From: Parahaliea maris
GTDB lineage: Bacteria > Pseudomonadota > Gammaproteobacteria > Pseudomonadales > Halieaceae
Length of the DNA: 64,000 bases
Reading direction: 5' to 3'
Assembly: GCF_008064665.1 (NCBI RefSeq)
Contig: NZ_VRZA01000006.1
Location: 62,001-126,000 of the forward strand
Part shown: piece by piece, positions 17,875 through 29,268 of the stretch
Layout of the letters: every line of letters begins with the position of its first letter
How positions within the stretch are numbered: position 1 is the stretch's first letter
The notes under the pieces: model-generated
The model's input: the letters and a program-made list of their open reading frames with translations, nothing else
The model's database searches: none
Told to the model about the DNA's origin: nothing
Translations under genes and position numbers: made by a program

Positions 17875-19548
17875 TTACACTGCTGGCTGGGCTTCCTCGG
17901 CCTGTGCCAGCATTTCCCTGGCGTGGGCCAGGGTCTGTTCGGTCATTTTCACGCCGCCCAGCATGCGGGCGACTTCCTCGGTGCGCGCATCGCCATCCAG
18001 CTGCGACAGGGTAGTGTGGGCGCTCTTGCGGTTGCTGACCTTGGTCACCTGCAGGTGCTGGTGACCCTGTGAGGCAACCTGCGGCAGGTGGGTTACGCAG
18101 AGTACCTGGGTGTCGGCGGCCAGTTGTCGTAACAGGCGGCCGACCACCTCGGCCACCGCACCGCCGATACCGACATCTACCTCGTCGAACACCATGCAGG
18201 GCAGGGCACTCTTGCTGGCGGTTACCACCTGTACCGCCAGGCTGATCCGCGACAGCTCGCCCCCCGAGGCAATTTTGGCCAGGGGTTGGGCAGCACTGCC
18301 GGGGTTGGTGCTGATCAGCAGTTCCACCTCTTCCCGGCCCTGGGGGTGAGGGGCACGGCTCTCCCGCTGTGGCAGCGCGATCTCGAAGCGGCAGTGCTCC
18401 ATGGCCAGGGTGGCGAGGATCCTGCCCGCGTCCTTTTCCAGCTTGCGCGCGGCTTTTGCCCGCTGGGCCGACAGTTTGCCGGCGTCGGCTTCGTAGGCTT
18501 TGGCCAGCACGGCCAGGCTCTGTTCCAGTTCCTCGATGCGGGCGCTGCCGCCCGCCAGGCTGGTAGCTTCTTCGGCCAGTGAGGCGTGCAGCTCGGCCAG
18601 TTGCTCCGGTTGCACCCGGTGTTTGCGGGCGATGTCGTAGATGGCTTCCAGCCGTTGTTCCACCTCCTGCAGGCGCTCGGGATTGACCTCCACAGCGTCG
18701 ATGTGGTGCTGGATTTCCGAGCGCGCTTCCTGCAACTGGATGGCCGCCGAGTCCAGTAATTCCCGGGCACTGGTCGCGGCGCGGCTGTTGTGGGTGTCGT
18801 CCTCCATCAGGTGCAGGGCGCGGCGAGTGCCACTCTCGTATTCCTCGCACATTTCCAGGGCCTGGTGGGCGCTGCGCAGGATGTCCTCGGCATTGGCCAG
18901 TTGTTTCAGTTCGGCTTCCAGCTCTGTCAGTTCGCCGTCCTTGAGGGCCAGGGCATCCAGCTCCTCCACCTGGTAGGCGAGCAACTGGGCGCGGGCGGTC
19001 TGTTCGTCCCGGGCGCCGGTGAGCAACTCCAGTTCGCGCTGCTGGCGCAGCCAGTCGGAGGCGCTGTGTTCTACGCTGCGGGCCAGTTCCCGGTGGTTGG
19101 CGAAGGCATCCAGCAGTTGCCGTTGCACGCCTTTGCGCAACAGGGACTGGTGGGCGTGCTGGCTGTGAATGTCGATCAGCAGGCCGCCGAGTTCGGCGCA
19201 GTCCTGTACGGTGCTGGCGCTGCCGTTGATGTAGGCGCGGCTGCGACCCTCGGCGGTGACCACCCGGCGCAACAGGCATTCGTCGCCCTGTAGCAGGTCG
19301 CGACCGGCCAGCCAGTCCCGGGCGGCACTGTTGCCGGCGACGTCGAAGGCGGCGGTGATTTCGGCGCGCTCCTCCCCGTGGCGCACGGCCTTGGGGTCGG
19401 CCCGGTCGCCCAGGCACAGGCTGAGGGCGTCGAGCATGATGGACTTGCCGGCGCCGGTCTCGCCGGTGATGACGGTCATACCCTCGCTGAACTCCATCTC
19501 CAGGGCTTCGACAATGGTGTAGTTCTGGATGCTGATATGGGTGAGCAT
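17875..19548 (-). CDS. recN: DNA repair ATPase RecN
   Basis: The 557-residue reading uses the ATG at 19548 (MLTHISIQNYTIVEAL), the usual RecN beginning. A longer in-frame start adds ten unlike residues. The Walker A motif GETGAGKS is near residue 31 and a long coiled-coil middle follows. The C-terminal half has the ABC signature ASGGELSR, the Walker B segment CMVFDEVDVGIGG, and VTHLPQVASQGHQHL. RecN is an SMC-like protein acting in double-strand-break repair. I found no clear LexA box upstream. It is divergent from hrcA across a perfect palindrome. Confidence 0.96.
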   Translation of the reverse strand: MLTHISIQNYTIVEALEMEFSEGMTVITGETGAGKSIMLDALSLCLGDRADPKAVRHGEERAEITAAFDVAGNSAARDWLAGRDLLQGDECLLRRVVTAEGRSRAYINGSASTVQDCAELGGLLIDIHSQHAHQSLLRKGVQRQLLDAFANHRELARSVEHSASDWLRQQRELELLTGARDEQTARAQLLAYQVEELDALALKDGELTELEAELKQLANAEDILRSAHQALEMCEEYESGTRRALHLMEDDTHNSRAATSARELLDSAAIQLQEARSEIQHHIDAVEVNPERLQEVEQRLEAIYDIARKHRVQPEQLAELHASLAEEATSLAGGSARIEELEQSLAVLAKAYEADAGKLSAQRAKAARKLEKDAGRILATLAMEHCRFEIALPQRESRAPHPQGREEVELLISTNPGSAAQPLAKIASGGELSRISLAVQVVTASKSALPCMVFDEVDVGIGGAVAEVVGRLLRQLAADTQVLCVTHLPQVASQGHQHLQVTKVSNRKSAHTTLSQLDGDARTEEVARMLGGVKMTEQTLAHAREMLAQAEEAQPAV

Positions 19549-19643
19549 GGGGCGGGCGGCCGTTGCGATAATTGGCATCCTTTATATCGCAGGTGGTGGG
19601 GGCACTGGAACATCAGGTTGGTCTGACCTGTCCATTTTTCAGT

Positions 19644-19691
19644 GGGGTCAGAGCCCTTTTTCTTGTTAACAAGAAAAAGGGCTCTGACCCC
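19644..19691. repeat. Perfect 48-bp palindrome, REP-like (GGGGTCAGAGCCC core)
   Basis: Two 24-base arms are exact reverse complements with no spacer, centred on GTTAAC. The outer 18 bases match the arms of the element before dnaK, and a variant recurs near 6211-6278. It sits in the divergent recN/hrcA promoter region and would form a strong hairpin in RNA from either strand. Confidence 0.85.
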
Positions 19692-19773
19692 GGAGCGGAC
19701 TCCCGTCTTGCTGCCACTTTGTAAATTCCTGACCCTGTGATACAAATCGGGGCGTAGATAGCAGCGAGATCCC

Positions 19774-20808
19774 ATGGCAGCACCCGAACTTTCAGACCGC
19801 GCGCGCACCCTGTTGAAGGCCCTGGTACAGCGGCACATCCGCGACGGCCAGCCCGTGGGCTCGCGCACCTTGCTGGAGGAGGCCGGGTTGCCGGTGAGCG
19901 CGGCAACCGTGCGCAATGTCATGTCTGACCTGGAGGAGCTCGGCTACCTGCATTCACCCCATACCTCTGCCGGGCGGGTGCCCACCGCCGCCGGTTACCG
20001 CCTGTTTGTCGACCAGTTGCTGCAGGTACAGCCTCTGGAACTGGACGCTATTCGCATCCTCCGGGAGGAGCTCAATCCGGACCGCTCGGCGGGCGAACTG
20101 GTGCAGTCCGCCTCCAACCTGGTGTCATCCATCACCGCTCACGCCGGGCTGATTACCGTACCGCGCCCAGAGGCCAGCCAGTTGCGACAGGTGGAGTTCC
20201 TGCCCCTGTCGGGCAATCGCGTGCTGGTGATCCTGGTGGTGAACGAGCGCGAGGTGCAGAACCGTATCATCCACACCCAGCGGCCCTTCAGTGAAGAGGA
20301 GTTACGTGAGGCCGCCCGCCTGGTGAACCAGCGTTTTGCCGGCCAGCCCCTGTCGGCGGTGCAGAATCGCATCCTGCGGGAGATGGAAGAGGCGCGCAGC
20401 CGCATCGACACCTATCTGCAGGCTGCCCTGGACCTGGCCAGCAAGGCCCTGGACCAGGATGAGGGCGACGACGAATACCTGGTGGCGGGGGAATCCCGCC
20501 TGTTGGGTAACGCCACCCCCGGTGAGCTGGACCGGCTGCGGGAGCTGTTCGACGCTTTCGAGCAGAAAAAGGACCTGCTGCACCTGCTGGAGCGCTGCTC
20601 CCGGGCTGAGGGGGTGCAGATTTTCATCGGTGAGGAAGCCGGGTACGAGGTGTTCGGGGACTACAGCGTCATCACCGCGCCCTACACGGACGGCGCCCGC
20701 ACCCTGGGGGTGCTGGGGGTGATCGGCCCTACCCGCATGGCCTATGAGCGGGTGATTCCCATCGTCGATATCACCGCGCGGATGCTGTCGTCGGCACTTT
20801 CTCACTAG
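19774..20808 (+). CDS. hrcA: Heat-inducible transcription repressor HrcA
   Basis: The 344-residue protein has the N-terminal winged helix with LVQRHIRDGQPVGSRTLLEE, ATVRNVMSDLEELGYLHSPHTSAGRVPTAAGYR, which is diagnostic of HrcA. The C-terminal half includes VEFLPLSGNRVLVILVVNEREVQNRII and SVITAPYTDGARTLGVLGVIGPTRMAY. HrcA binds CIRCE elements to repress chaperone operons. It heads the hrcA-grpE-dnaK-dnaJ block. I could not find a CIRCE inverted repeat within the block, so its local operator is unclear. Confidence 0.96.
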   Translation: MAAPELSDRARTLLKALVQRHIRDGQPVGSRTLLEEAGLPVSAATVRNVMSDLEELGYLHSPHTSAGRVPTAAGYRLFVDQLLQVQPLELDAIRILREELNPDRSAGELVQSASNLVSSITAHAGLITVPRPEASQLRQVEFLPLSGNRVLVILVVNEREVQNRIIHTQRPFSEEELREAARLVNQRFAGQPLSAVQNRILREMEEARSRIDTYLQAALDLASKALDQDEGDDEYLVAGESRLLGNATPGELDRLRELFDAFEQKKDLLHLLERCSRAEGVQIFIGEEAGYEVFGDYSVITAPYTDGARTLGVLGVIGPTRMAYERVIPIVDITARMLSSALSH

Positions 20809-20880
20809 CGGCTCGCTAGCAGCTCACTGACGGCTCACAAGCGGCCCACCAGTGGTTTCAATCCGGGGTTAACATCAGCC

Positions 20881-20909
20881 CTTGAATTCCCGGGGTCCCG
20901 GCCCCACAT
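20881..20909 (+). promoter_or_regulatory. Sigma-32-type heat-shock promoter upstream of grpE
   Basis: CTTGAA at 20881-20886 is separated by 15 bases from CCCCACAT at 20902-20909. This closely fits the known sigma-32 pattern (CTTGAA, then CCCCATNT). It lies 88 bases before the GTG of grpE. Confidence 0.65.
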
Positions 20910-20996
20910 CCCAAGCGTAACTTTTGACAGCGGGTGGCCGGCTGCGCCGCTCGCCAGACGTATTTGTAACGATAATGCCAGTAATGGAGTGAGATC

Positions 20997-21566
20997 GTGG
21001 CCGATCAAGACCCGAAACAGCCAGATATCGACCCGGTAGCCGAGGCCCCGGAAGCACCTGAATCCCCCGAAGCCGTTGCCGCAGCGGAATCCACCGAGGC
21101 CGATGAGCCCACGGAGGAGGAGCAGTTCGCCAAGTTGCAGGAGGAGTTGACCCAACTCCGTGACGTGGCCCTGCGCGCCCAGGCCGACGCCCAGAACATC
21201 CAGCGTCGCGCCGAGATGGACGTCGAGAAGGCCCGCAAGTTCGCCCTGGAAGGCTTCGCCAAGGAGTTGCTGCCGGTGGTGGACAACCTCGAGCGCGCCC
21301 TGGTATCGGGCGTTGAGGAGCCTCAGTCAACTGCCCTGGTCGAGGGTGTGGAACTGACCCTCAAGAGCCTGCTGGACGTGCTCAAGCGCTTCAAGATCGA
21401 GCCGGTGGACCCCCAGGGCGAGCCCTTCGATCCGCAGCTGCACCAGGCCATGAGCATGGTGGAAAACCCCGAGGTCGAGCCCAATACCGTGATTGCGGTG
21501 ATGCAGAAGGGCTACACCCTCAACGAGCGGCTGGTGCGCCCGGCCATGGTGATGGTGAGCAAGTAA
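20997..21566 (+). CDS. grpE: Nucleotide exchange factor GrpE
   Basis: The 189-residue protein starts at a GTG preceded by GGAGTGAGATC. It has an acidic, Ala/Glu/Pro-rich N-terminal tail, then a long coiled coil ([37 protein letters not shown]). The beta-domain carries [42 protein letters not shown]. It drives ADP release from DnaK. It lies between hrcA and dnaK with a heat-shock-like promoter of its own. Confidence 0.95.
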   Translation: MADQDPKQPDIDPVAEAPEAPESPEAVAAAESTEADEPTEEEQFAKLQEELTQLRDVALRAQADAQNIQRRAEMDVEKARKFALEGFAKELLPVVDNLERALVSGVEEPQSTALVEGVELTLKSLLDVLKRFKIEPVDPQGEPFDPQLHQAMSMVENPEVEPNTVIAVMQKGYTLNERLVRPAMVMVSK

Positions 21567-21579
21567 AAAGTAAAAAGGG

Positions 21580-21652
21580 GTCAGAGCCCTTTTTGATGGC
21601 GGAATGTGGCAGAGCGCGCCGGAATGGCGCCAAAAAGGGCTCTGACCCCATT
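21580..21652. repeat. REP-like inverted repeat between grpE and dnaK
   Basis: GGGGTCAGAGCCCTTTTT and its exact complement form 18-bp arms around about 37 bases of unrelated sequence that contains a short inner GCGCGCC-type hairpin. It is the same family as the element at 19644-19691. It may reduce readthrough from grpE or stabilise the transcript end. Confidence 0.8.
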
Positions 21653-21678
21653 GAAAAGCAGCAGATAGCGCCAATATA
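21651..21678 (+). promoter_or_regulatory. Weak sigma-32-like promoter before dnaK
   Basis: TTGAAA at 21651-21656 and CCAATATA at 21671-21678 are 14 bases apart. The -35 fits the heat-shock pattern well, but the -10 fits only partly. The position right after the REP-like hairpin suggests dnaK has its own start. Confidence 0.35.
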
Positions 21679-21733
21679 GAGAACATCGCATTCAACATGG
21701 CTGGCAGAGCCGGCCATAGAAGGAGGAACAACA

Positions 21734-23665
21734 ATGGGCAAGATTATCGGTATTGACCTGGGTACCACCAACTCGTGTGTATCCGTGCTGGACGGCACTC
21801 AGGCCAAAGTGATTGAGAATTCAGAGGGCGACCGCACGACCCCCTCCATCGTCGCCTACACGGAAGACGGTGAGATCCTGGTGGGCCAGAGCGCCAAGCG
21901 CCAGGCAGTGACCAACCCGCAGAACACCCTGTTCGCGGTGAAGCGCCTGATCGGCCGCAAGTTCAAGGACGATGTCGTCCAGAAAGACATCAAGATGGTC
22001 CCCTACAAGATCATCGAGGCCGACAATGGCGATGCCTGGGTCCAGGTGAAGGACAACAAGATGGCGCCGCCCCAGGTGTCTGCTGAAGTCCTGCGCAAAA
22101 TGAAGAAAACCGCCGAGGAATACCTGGGCGAGAAGGTCGACGCCGCGGTGATCACCGTGCCGGCCTACTTCAACGACTCCCAGCGCCAGGCCACCAAGGA
22201 CGCCGGCAAGATCGCCGGTCTGGAAGTGAAGCGCATCATCAACGAGCCCACCGCGGCAGCGCTGGCCTACGGCATGGACAAGGCCAAGGGCGACCGTACC
22301 GTGGCGGTTTACGACCTGGGTGGTGGTACCTTCGATATCTCCATCATCGAGATTGCCGAAGTGGACGGCGAGCACCAGTTCGAAGTGCTGGCCACAAACG
22401 GTGACACCTTCCTCGGTGGTGAAGACTTCGACATGCGCCTGATCGAGTACCTGGCGGCCGAGTTCAAGAAAGAGAGCGGTATCGACCTGCACAACGATCC
22501 GCTGGCCCTGCAGCGCCTGAAAGAAGCTGCCGAAAAGGCCAAGATCGAACTGTCCAGCTCCCAGCAGACGGAAGTGAACCTGCCTTACATCACTGCCGAC
22601 GCCACCGGGCCGAAGCACCTGGTTGTGAAGCTGTCCCGCTCCAAGCTGGAATCCCTGGTTGAAGAGCTGGTGACCCGCTCCATGGAGCCGGTGAAGGTGG
22701 CCCTGAAAGACGCCGACCTGAGCCCCAGTGAAATCGACGAAGTGATCCTGGTGGGCGGCCAGACCCGCATGCCGATGGTACAGAAGGTCGTCGCCGACTT
22801 CTTCGGCAAAGAGCCGCGCAAGGACGTGAACCCGGACGAAGCCGTGGCCATGGGTGCTGCCATCCAGGGCGCCGTACTGTCCGGCGACGTGAAAGACGTG
22901 CTGCTGCTGGACGTGACCCCGCTGACCCTGGGTATCGAAACCATGGGTGGTGTGGCCACGCCGCTGATCGAGAAGAACACCACGATTCCGACCAAGAAAT
23001 CGCAGACCTTCTCCACTGCGGAAGACAACCAGACTGCCGTGACCATTCACGTGGTACAGGGTGAGCGCAAGCAGGCCACGGGCAACAAGTCCCTCGGCCG
23101 CTTCGACCTGGCGGACATCCCGCCGGCACCCCGCGGTATGCCCCAGATCGAGGTGACCTTCGACCTGGACGCCAACGGCATCCTGAACGTGTCCGCCAAA
23201 GACAAGGCGACCGGCAAGGAGCAGTCCATCCGTATCACTGCCTCCGGCGGCCTGTCCGAGGAAGAGATCGAGAAGATGGTGGCCGACGCCGAGGTGAACG
23301 CCGAGGCCGACAAGAAGTTCGAGGAGCTGATCACTGCCCGCAACACCTGCGAAGGCCTGATCCACGCTGCCAAGAAGACCATCGAGGAAGCCGGCGAGCA
23401 CGCCACGGACGATGAGAAATCCGCCATCGAAGCGGCGATCTCCGAAGCCGAGGAAGCCATCAAGGGCGACGACAAGGACGCCATCGATGCGGCAGCGACC
23501 AAGCTGACCGAAGCGACCGGCCCGGTTGCCCAGAAGATGTACCAGGCCCAGGCCGCTGCCGGTGAAGGCGCAGCCGACGCCGCGGGTGGCGAGTCGAGCC
23601 AGAAGGACGCCGGCGACGACGTGGTCGATGCCGAGTTCGAGGAAGTGAACGACGACAAGAAGTAA
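21734..23665 (+). CDS. dnaK: Molecular chaperone DnaK (Hsp70)
   Basis: The 643-residue protein is preceded by GAAGGAGG, an excellent ribosome binding site. The N-terminal ATPase domain opens [15 protein letters not shown]. It contains [16 protein letters not shown] and [12 protein letters not shown], then the linker [18 protein letters not shown] into the substrate-binding domain. The C-terminus ends acidic ([15 protein letters not shown]), as in proteobacterial DnaK. It folds and refolds proteins with DnaJ and GrpE. Length and motifs are fully normal. Confidence 0.99.
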   Translation: MGKIIGIDLGTTNSCVSVLDGTQAKVIENSEGDRTTPSIVAYTEDGEILVGQSAKRQAVTNPQNTLFAVKRLIGRKFKDDVVQKDIKMVPYKIIEADNGDAWVQVKDNKMAPPQVSAEVLRKMKKTAEEYLGEKVDAAVITVPAYFNDSQRQATKDAGKIAGLEVKRIINEPTAAALAYGMDKAKGDRTVAVYDLGGGTFDISIIEIAEVDGEHQFEVLATNGDTFLGGEDFDMRLIEYLAAEFKKESGIDLHNDPLALQRLKEAAEKAKIELSSSQQTEVNLPYITADATGPKHLVVKLSRSKLESLVEELVTRSMEPVKVALKDADLSPSEIDEVILVGGQTRMPMVQKVVADFFGKEPRKDVNPDEAVAMGAAIQGAVLSGDVKDVLLLDVTPLTLGIETMGGVATPLIEKNTTIPTKKSQTFSTAEDNQTAVTIHVVQGERKQATGNKSLGRFDLADIPPAPRGMPQIEVTFDLDANGILNVSAKDKATGKEQSIRITASGGLSEEEIEKMVADAEVNAEADKKFEELITARNTCEGLIHAAKKTIEEAGEHATDDEKSAIEAAISEAEEAIKGDDKDAIDAAATKLTEATGPVAQKMYQAQAAAGEGAADAAGGESSQKDAGDDVVDAEFEEVNDDKK

Positions 23666-23682
23666 AACTTGTCGCCCCCGAC

Positions 23683-23710
23683 GCCCTGCCGTTGTCAGCA
23701 ACGGCGGGGC
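23683..23710 (+). terminator. Hairpin after dnaK
   Basis: A 12-bp stem with one G-U pair and loop TCAG lies 18 bases after the dnaK stop and is followed by CTTTGG. The weak T-run suggests partial termination, which would lower dnaJ expression relative to dnaK. Confidence 0.55.
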
Positions 23711-23828
23711 TTTGGAGGGCTGAATTGTCCACTTGCCGCGGCACACTGGCCCGGCAGTGGAATTGACGCGGGACATGTGCCCGCGTAGTCATTTGTAAAC
23801 AGGGTGTAAACCGGGGCCACGGCCGAAC

Positions 23829-25792
<1,964 letters not shown>

Positions 25793-25810
25793 GCAGAGGA
25801 AACAGACGTT

Positions 25811-26674
25811 ATGAATGCCGCAGCCGATATTATTGTCGACATCGACGAAACCAATGCCGCCCAGCTGCTGATCGAGGAATCCCACCAGCGCCCGGTGGTG
25901 GTGGATTTCTGGGCCGACTGGTGCGAGCCCTGCAAGGTACTGATGCCGGTGCTGGAGAAAATCGCCAACGAGTACAATGGCGCTTTCCTGCTGGCCAAGG
26001 TGAATGCCGACCAGCAGCAGATGATTGCTCAGCAGTTTGGCGTGCGCAGCCTGCCCACCGTGATGGTGATCCAGGGTGGGCAGCCGGTGGACGGTTTTGC
26101 CGGTGCCCAGTCTGAAGCCCAGGTGCGTGAAATGCTGGCCAAGTACCTGCCCAAACCCTGGGACGGCCTGCTGCAACTGGCCCAGGAGGCCATGGCGAGC
26201 GGCGACTTCGCCACCGCTCTCACTCCCCTGCGACAGGCCTGGGAAGAGTCCGGTCACGAGCATGAAATCACCCTGGCCTATGCCCACTGCCTGATTGAGG
26301 CCATGCGCCTGGACGAGGCGGAGCAGGTGCTGGATACCGTGCGCATGGCGGACCAGGACCCGACCTGGGAACAGCTCAAGGCCCAGGTGAGCCTCAAGCG
26401 CGAAGCGTCCAAATCCCCGGAGATCGAGTCGCTGGAACAGCAGCTGGATGCAGATCCAGACAACCACGACCTGCGGGCCCAGCTCGCCATTGCCTATTCC
26501 GGCAGCGGTTACAGCAAGGACGCCCTGGAAAATCTTTTCCTGATCCTGCGCAGCGACCTCAATCACGCCGACGGCGCGACCAAGAAGTCCTTCCTCGACG
26601 CCATTGCCAGCCTGGGCAAAGGTGATCCTCTGGCAGCGGAGTACCAGCGCAAACTGTACAGCTTGCTGTATTGA
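25811..26674 (+). CDS. CnoX-like thioredoxin with C-terminal TPR region
   Basis: The 287-residue protein has an N-terminal thioredoxin domain with an intact WCEPC motif (Cys38 and Cys41) and PTVMVI cis-proline segment. A helical TPR-type C-terminal half follows, repeating LAYAHCLIEAMRLDEAEQVLDTV-like units. This layout matches CnoX/YbbN, a chaperone-linked redox protein. E. coli CnoX lacks a functional CxxC, whereas Caulobacter-type homologues keep one, so this one is probably redox-active. Location directly behind the DnaK/DnaJ block fits a role in protecting proteins from oxidative damage. Confidence 0.87.
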   Translation: MNAAADIIVDIDETNAAQLLIEESHQRPVVVDFWADWCEPCKVLMPVLEKIANEYNGAFLLAKVNADQQQMIAQQFGVRSLPTVMVIQGGQPVDGFAGAQSEAQVREMLAKYLPKPWDGLLQLAQEAMASGDFATALTPLRQAWEESGHEHEITLAYAHCLIEAMRLDEAEQVLDTVRMADQDPTWEQLKAQVSLKREASKSPEIESLEQQLDADPDNHDLRAQLAIAYSGSGYSKDALENLFLILRSDLNHADGATKKSFLDAIASLGKGDPLAAEYQRKLYSLLY

Positions 26675-26832
26675 TCCGCCGGGGCGCTAAGCCCCCTGTT
26701 GATCAGCGCGCGGTGCCGCTCCGCTCATCGCGCGATGATCGCCTTCCCCGTTTTCTCCGTACCATCATCTATGCTGTAAACACGCGCGGCGGCTGCGCGT
26801 GTCGAAGACTGGTATGTCGAGGATGAAGGCAG

Positions 26833-27720
26833 ATGCGAATTCTGATTACCGGTGGAACCGGCTTCATTGGGCGGGCCCTGGTACCTGCGCTGATGGAGCG
26901 TGGTGATAGCGTGGTGATTCTCAGCCGCCAGCCGGACGAGGTGACGGTACAGCCGGGTGTGACTGCTGTGAATGCACTCGAGGATGTAACCGGCGATGTC
27001 GAAGCAGTCGTCAACCTGACCGGTGCGCCAATTGTGGACAGGCGCTGGAGCGCCAAACGTAAAGCGCTTTTGCGATCCAGCAGGATCGAAACGACGGAAG
27101 AACTCGTGCGCTGGATGTCGGGGCGGACGGTCCCGCCGTCGGTTCTGGTAAGCGGTTCGGCAGTGGGCTACTACGGTTCCCAGCAGGACGGAGAACTGGA
27201 CGAGGAGTCCGCGCAGGCTCCCTGTTTCCCTGCCCAGCTTTGCTCCGACTGGGAGCAGGCCGCGCTGGCGGCAGAGTCTGCCTCGACCCGGGTCTGCCTG
27301 ATTCGCACGGGCATCGTGCTGGGGGCGGGAGGGGCACTGGCTAAAATGCTGCCCGCGTTCAGGATGGGCCTGGGCGGCCCTATCGGTGACGGGCGCCAAT
27401 GGATGTCCTGGATACACATCAATGATGAGGTGGGCGCGATCCTTCACCTGCTTGACTCGCCGGGCCTTCGCGGCGCTTTCAACCTGACGGCACCTGAACC
27501 CGTTACCAACGAAGAGTTCACCAGGACGCTCGCCGGAGTACTGCGACGTCCCGCGGTATTTCGTGTACCGGCGCGTGTGATGAAGGTGATGCTGGGAGAG
27601 GCCAGCGAATTGCTGGTAGAGGGGCAGAGGGTAGTGCCTGTCAGGCTGCAGGCTTCAGGTTATGCTTTTGTGTTTCCCTCGCTGGCGCCAGCGCTACGGG
27701 CTGTTATCGGCAGGGACTGA
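26833..27720 (+). CDS. TIGR01777-family epimerase-like protein (YfcH type)
   Basis: The 295-residue protein belongs to the extended SDR superfamily. It has an N-terminal ITGGTGFIGRALVPALMERG nucleotide-binding motif, NLTGAPIVDRRWSAKRKALLRSSRI and SGSAVGYYG, and the C-terminal LLEGQRVVPVRL-like segment that marks TIGR01777/DUF1731 proteins. The in vivo substrate is unknown. Its stop codon lies inside the convergent gene behind it, so the two genes overlap by 27 bases. Confidence 0.88.
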   Translation: MRILITGGTGFIGRALVPALMERGDSVVILSRQPDEVTVQPGVTAVNALEDVTGDVEAVVNLTGAPIVDRRWSAKRKALLRSSRIETTEELVRWMSGRTVPPSVLVSGSAVGYYGSQQDGELDEESAQAPCFPAQLCSDWEQAALAAESASTRVCLIRTGIVLGAGGALAKMLPAFRMGLGGPIGDGRQWMSWIHINDEVGAILHLLDSPGLRGAFNLTAPEPVTNEEFTRTLAGVLRRPAVFRVPARVMKVMLGEASELLVEGQRVVPVRLQASGYAFVFPSLAPALRAVIGRD

Positions 27721-29268
27721 AACCTGGACGCCTCCTCTCGGCTCAAGCAACGAAAACGGCTCCGGCAGGAGCAGGTTGGAGATCGGCCTGAGCGGGCTGA
27801 TGGCCGAGGTAATGGTGCTGCCGAGACTATTGACCAGTGTGCCATCCGGCAGTACGGCGGTAATACCGGAGGAGTCATCGGCCAGGTCGACCAGTTCCCC
27901 GGTGGCTTTGCCGGTGCGTGGGTCGAGAGCAATCACCGTGGAGCGGAAAGGCAGGTTGATAGCGGTAAAGGGTAGTGCGTAGCCATAGAGTACGGGCACC
28001 AGAATGGCGTTCGCGGCGACTGCAGGATTGCCGTTGGCCACCGCCACAGGGTCTCCCAGAATGAGACTGCCGGGTAAATCCCGGAGCAATGGGCTGGCAT
28101 CACTTTCCCAGAGGATCTCGCCCCTTGGGCTCACGGCGATGACGGCGGGGGCGGGGTGTTCCTGCAGTGCATAGACTGTTCCGTCGGGCCCGACGGCAGC
28201 GGCTCCGGCCGCTGCAGCCGTTTTCACTTTCCAATCCACTTTCCCTGAATCGCTGTCTATCGCGTAGAGCCAGCCTTCCTCGTCGCTGACGTAGACCTGT
28301 TGCTCGGACGGCGACAGGGCGGGGCTCGAGCCACTGCCGATACCGATCCTGGTGCTGAAGGCGACACTGACTTCGTATGGTTGTACCGAGCTATCCACAT
28401 CCAGTGCGAACAGCGCGCCGATACCTGATTCATTGCTGCTGCCAACCACAAAGATCCGCCCGTCGCTGGATACCGCCGGTGTATTGGCCGAGCGCATGTT
28501 ACCGGCGAATATCACCTGCCACGCCCATTCGCGAAAGGCGGGATCCATCAGTCCATCGCTTAGCAAGCTATCGGGTAGCCTGTGCTTGCTGGCATAGGGT
28601 GCCAACACGGCGGGCAACCGGAAGGGAGCGTTCAGTATCGCTCCAACATCCCGGTCAGTAATCACCACGTCACCAAAATTGGTGACTCCCATCACATCGC
28701 CATCCGCGGTGAAGGCCGCAGTAGTAAATGCATTCACCGGGTGATCCCCGGCCGCGACCCAATCACCCTCTTGCAGCGCAGGCAGAGGTGTCACCCACTT
28801 GCGGGTGCCATCGGATGCAAACGCGAACAGCTGGTTGCAATCACTGATGTAAATGTCACCGTTACTGTCCACAATCGGGCTGGAGAGAATGGCGCAGGGG
28901 TCGACACCCTGGTCGGCATCAGTCCAGGGACTGCTTTCCCAGATCACCGAACCGTCGATTGAGACCGCGTGCAGGTTCGCATGTCCTCGAGGGAGCCCCG
29001 TGGTCAGGTAGAGCTGTTGACCGTCTGGGCTGGTTACCGGAGCAGTTAACACCGATGCACCGGCGAGGGCTGTCCAGTGGTTATAGTCGCGTCCGGTAAC
29101 GGCGGCGCTGCTGCTGCGCCGATTGCCCGCGTCCTTATGCAGAGTCGGCCAGCCTCCAGGTGAATAGTTGTTCCCGGCAACGCTCGATGTACTGCTGATT
29201 AACACGACAAGGCTCACGGCGCTGATGACAACCGGGTTTCCCAACCACTTCGTTACGCGAGCAGACAT
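27694..29268 (-). CDS. Secreted PQQ-like beta-propeller protein
   Basis: The 524-residue reading uses the ATG at 29268, preceded by AAAGGAGGCAGG, a very strong ribosome binding site. An in-frame start 26 codons upstream is less likely. Residues about 1-32 form a signal peptide ending SSVAG. The remainder has WGP-like repeats of the PQQ/quinoprotein type (LHAVSIDGSVIWESSP, LFAFASDGTRKWVTPL, LYAIDSDSGKVDWKV, VIAVSPRGEILWESD), so it should fold into a periplasmic or extracellular propeller. No catalytic PQQ ligands could be identified, so it is probably structural or binding. Confidence 0.82.
   Translation of the reverse strand: MSARVTKWLGNPVVISAVSLVVLISSTSSVAGNNYSPGGWPTLHKDAGNRRSSSAAVTGRDYNHWTALAGASVLTAPVTSPDGQQLYLTTGLPRGHANLHAVSIDGSVIWESSPWTDADQGVDPCAILSSPIVDSNGDIYISDCNQLFAFASDGTRKWVTPLPALQEGDWVAAGDHPVNAFTTAAFTADGDVMGVTNFGDVVITDRDVGAILNAPFRLPAVLAPYASKHRLPDSLLSDGLMDPAFREWAWQVIFAGNMRSANTPAVSSDGRIFVVGSSNESGIGALFALDVDSSVQPYEVSVAFSTRIGIGSGSSPALSPSEQQVYVSDEEGWLYAIDSDSGKVDWKVKTAAAAGAAAVGPDGTVYALQEHPAPAVIAVSPRGEILWESDASPLLRDLPGSLILGDPVAVANGNPAVAANAILVPVLYGYALPFTAINLPFRSTVIALDPRTGKATGELVDLADDSSGITAVLPDGTLVNSLGSTITSAISPLRPISNLLLPEPFSLLEPRGGVQVSVPADNSP

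Noticed and set aside
17720-19417. A 565-codon frame antisense-frame over recN
   Set aside because: The Arg/Pro/Gly-rich translation is typical of a shifted frame of a GC-rich gene. RecN motifs are all in the other frame.
21821-23776. A 651-codon open frame antisense to dnaK
   Set aside because: Long antisense frames are common opposite GC-rich dnaK genes. The Gly/Val/His-rich sequence shows no known family and dnaK is unambiguous.
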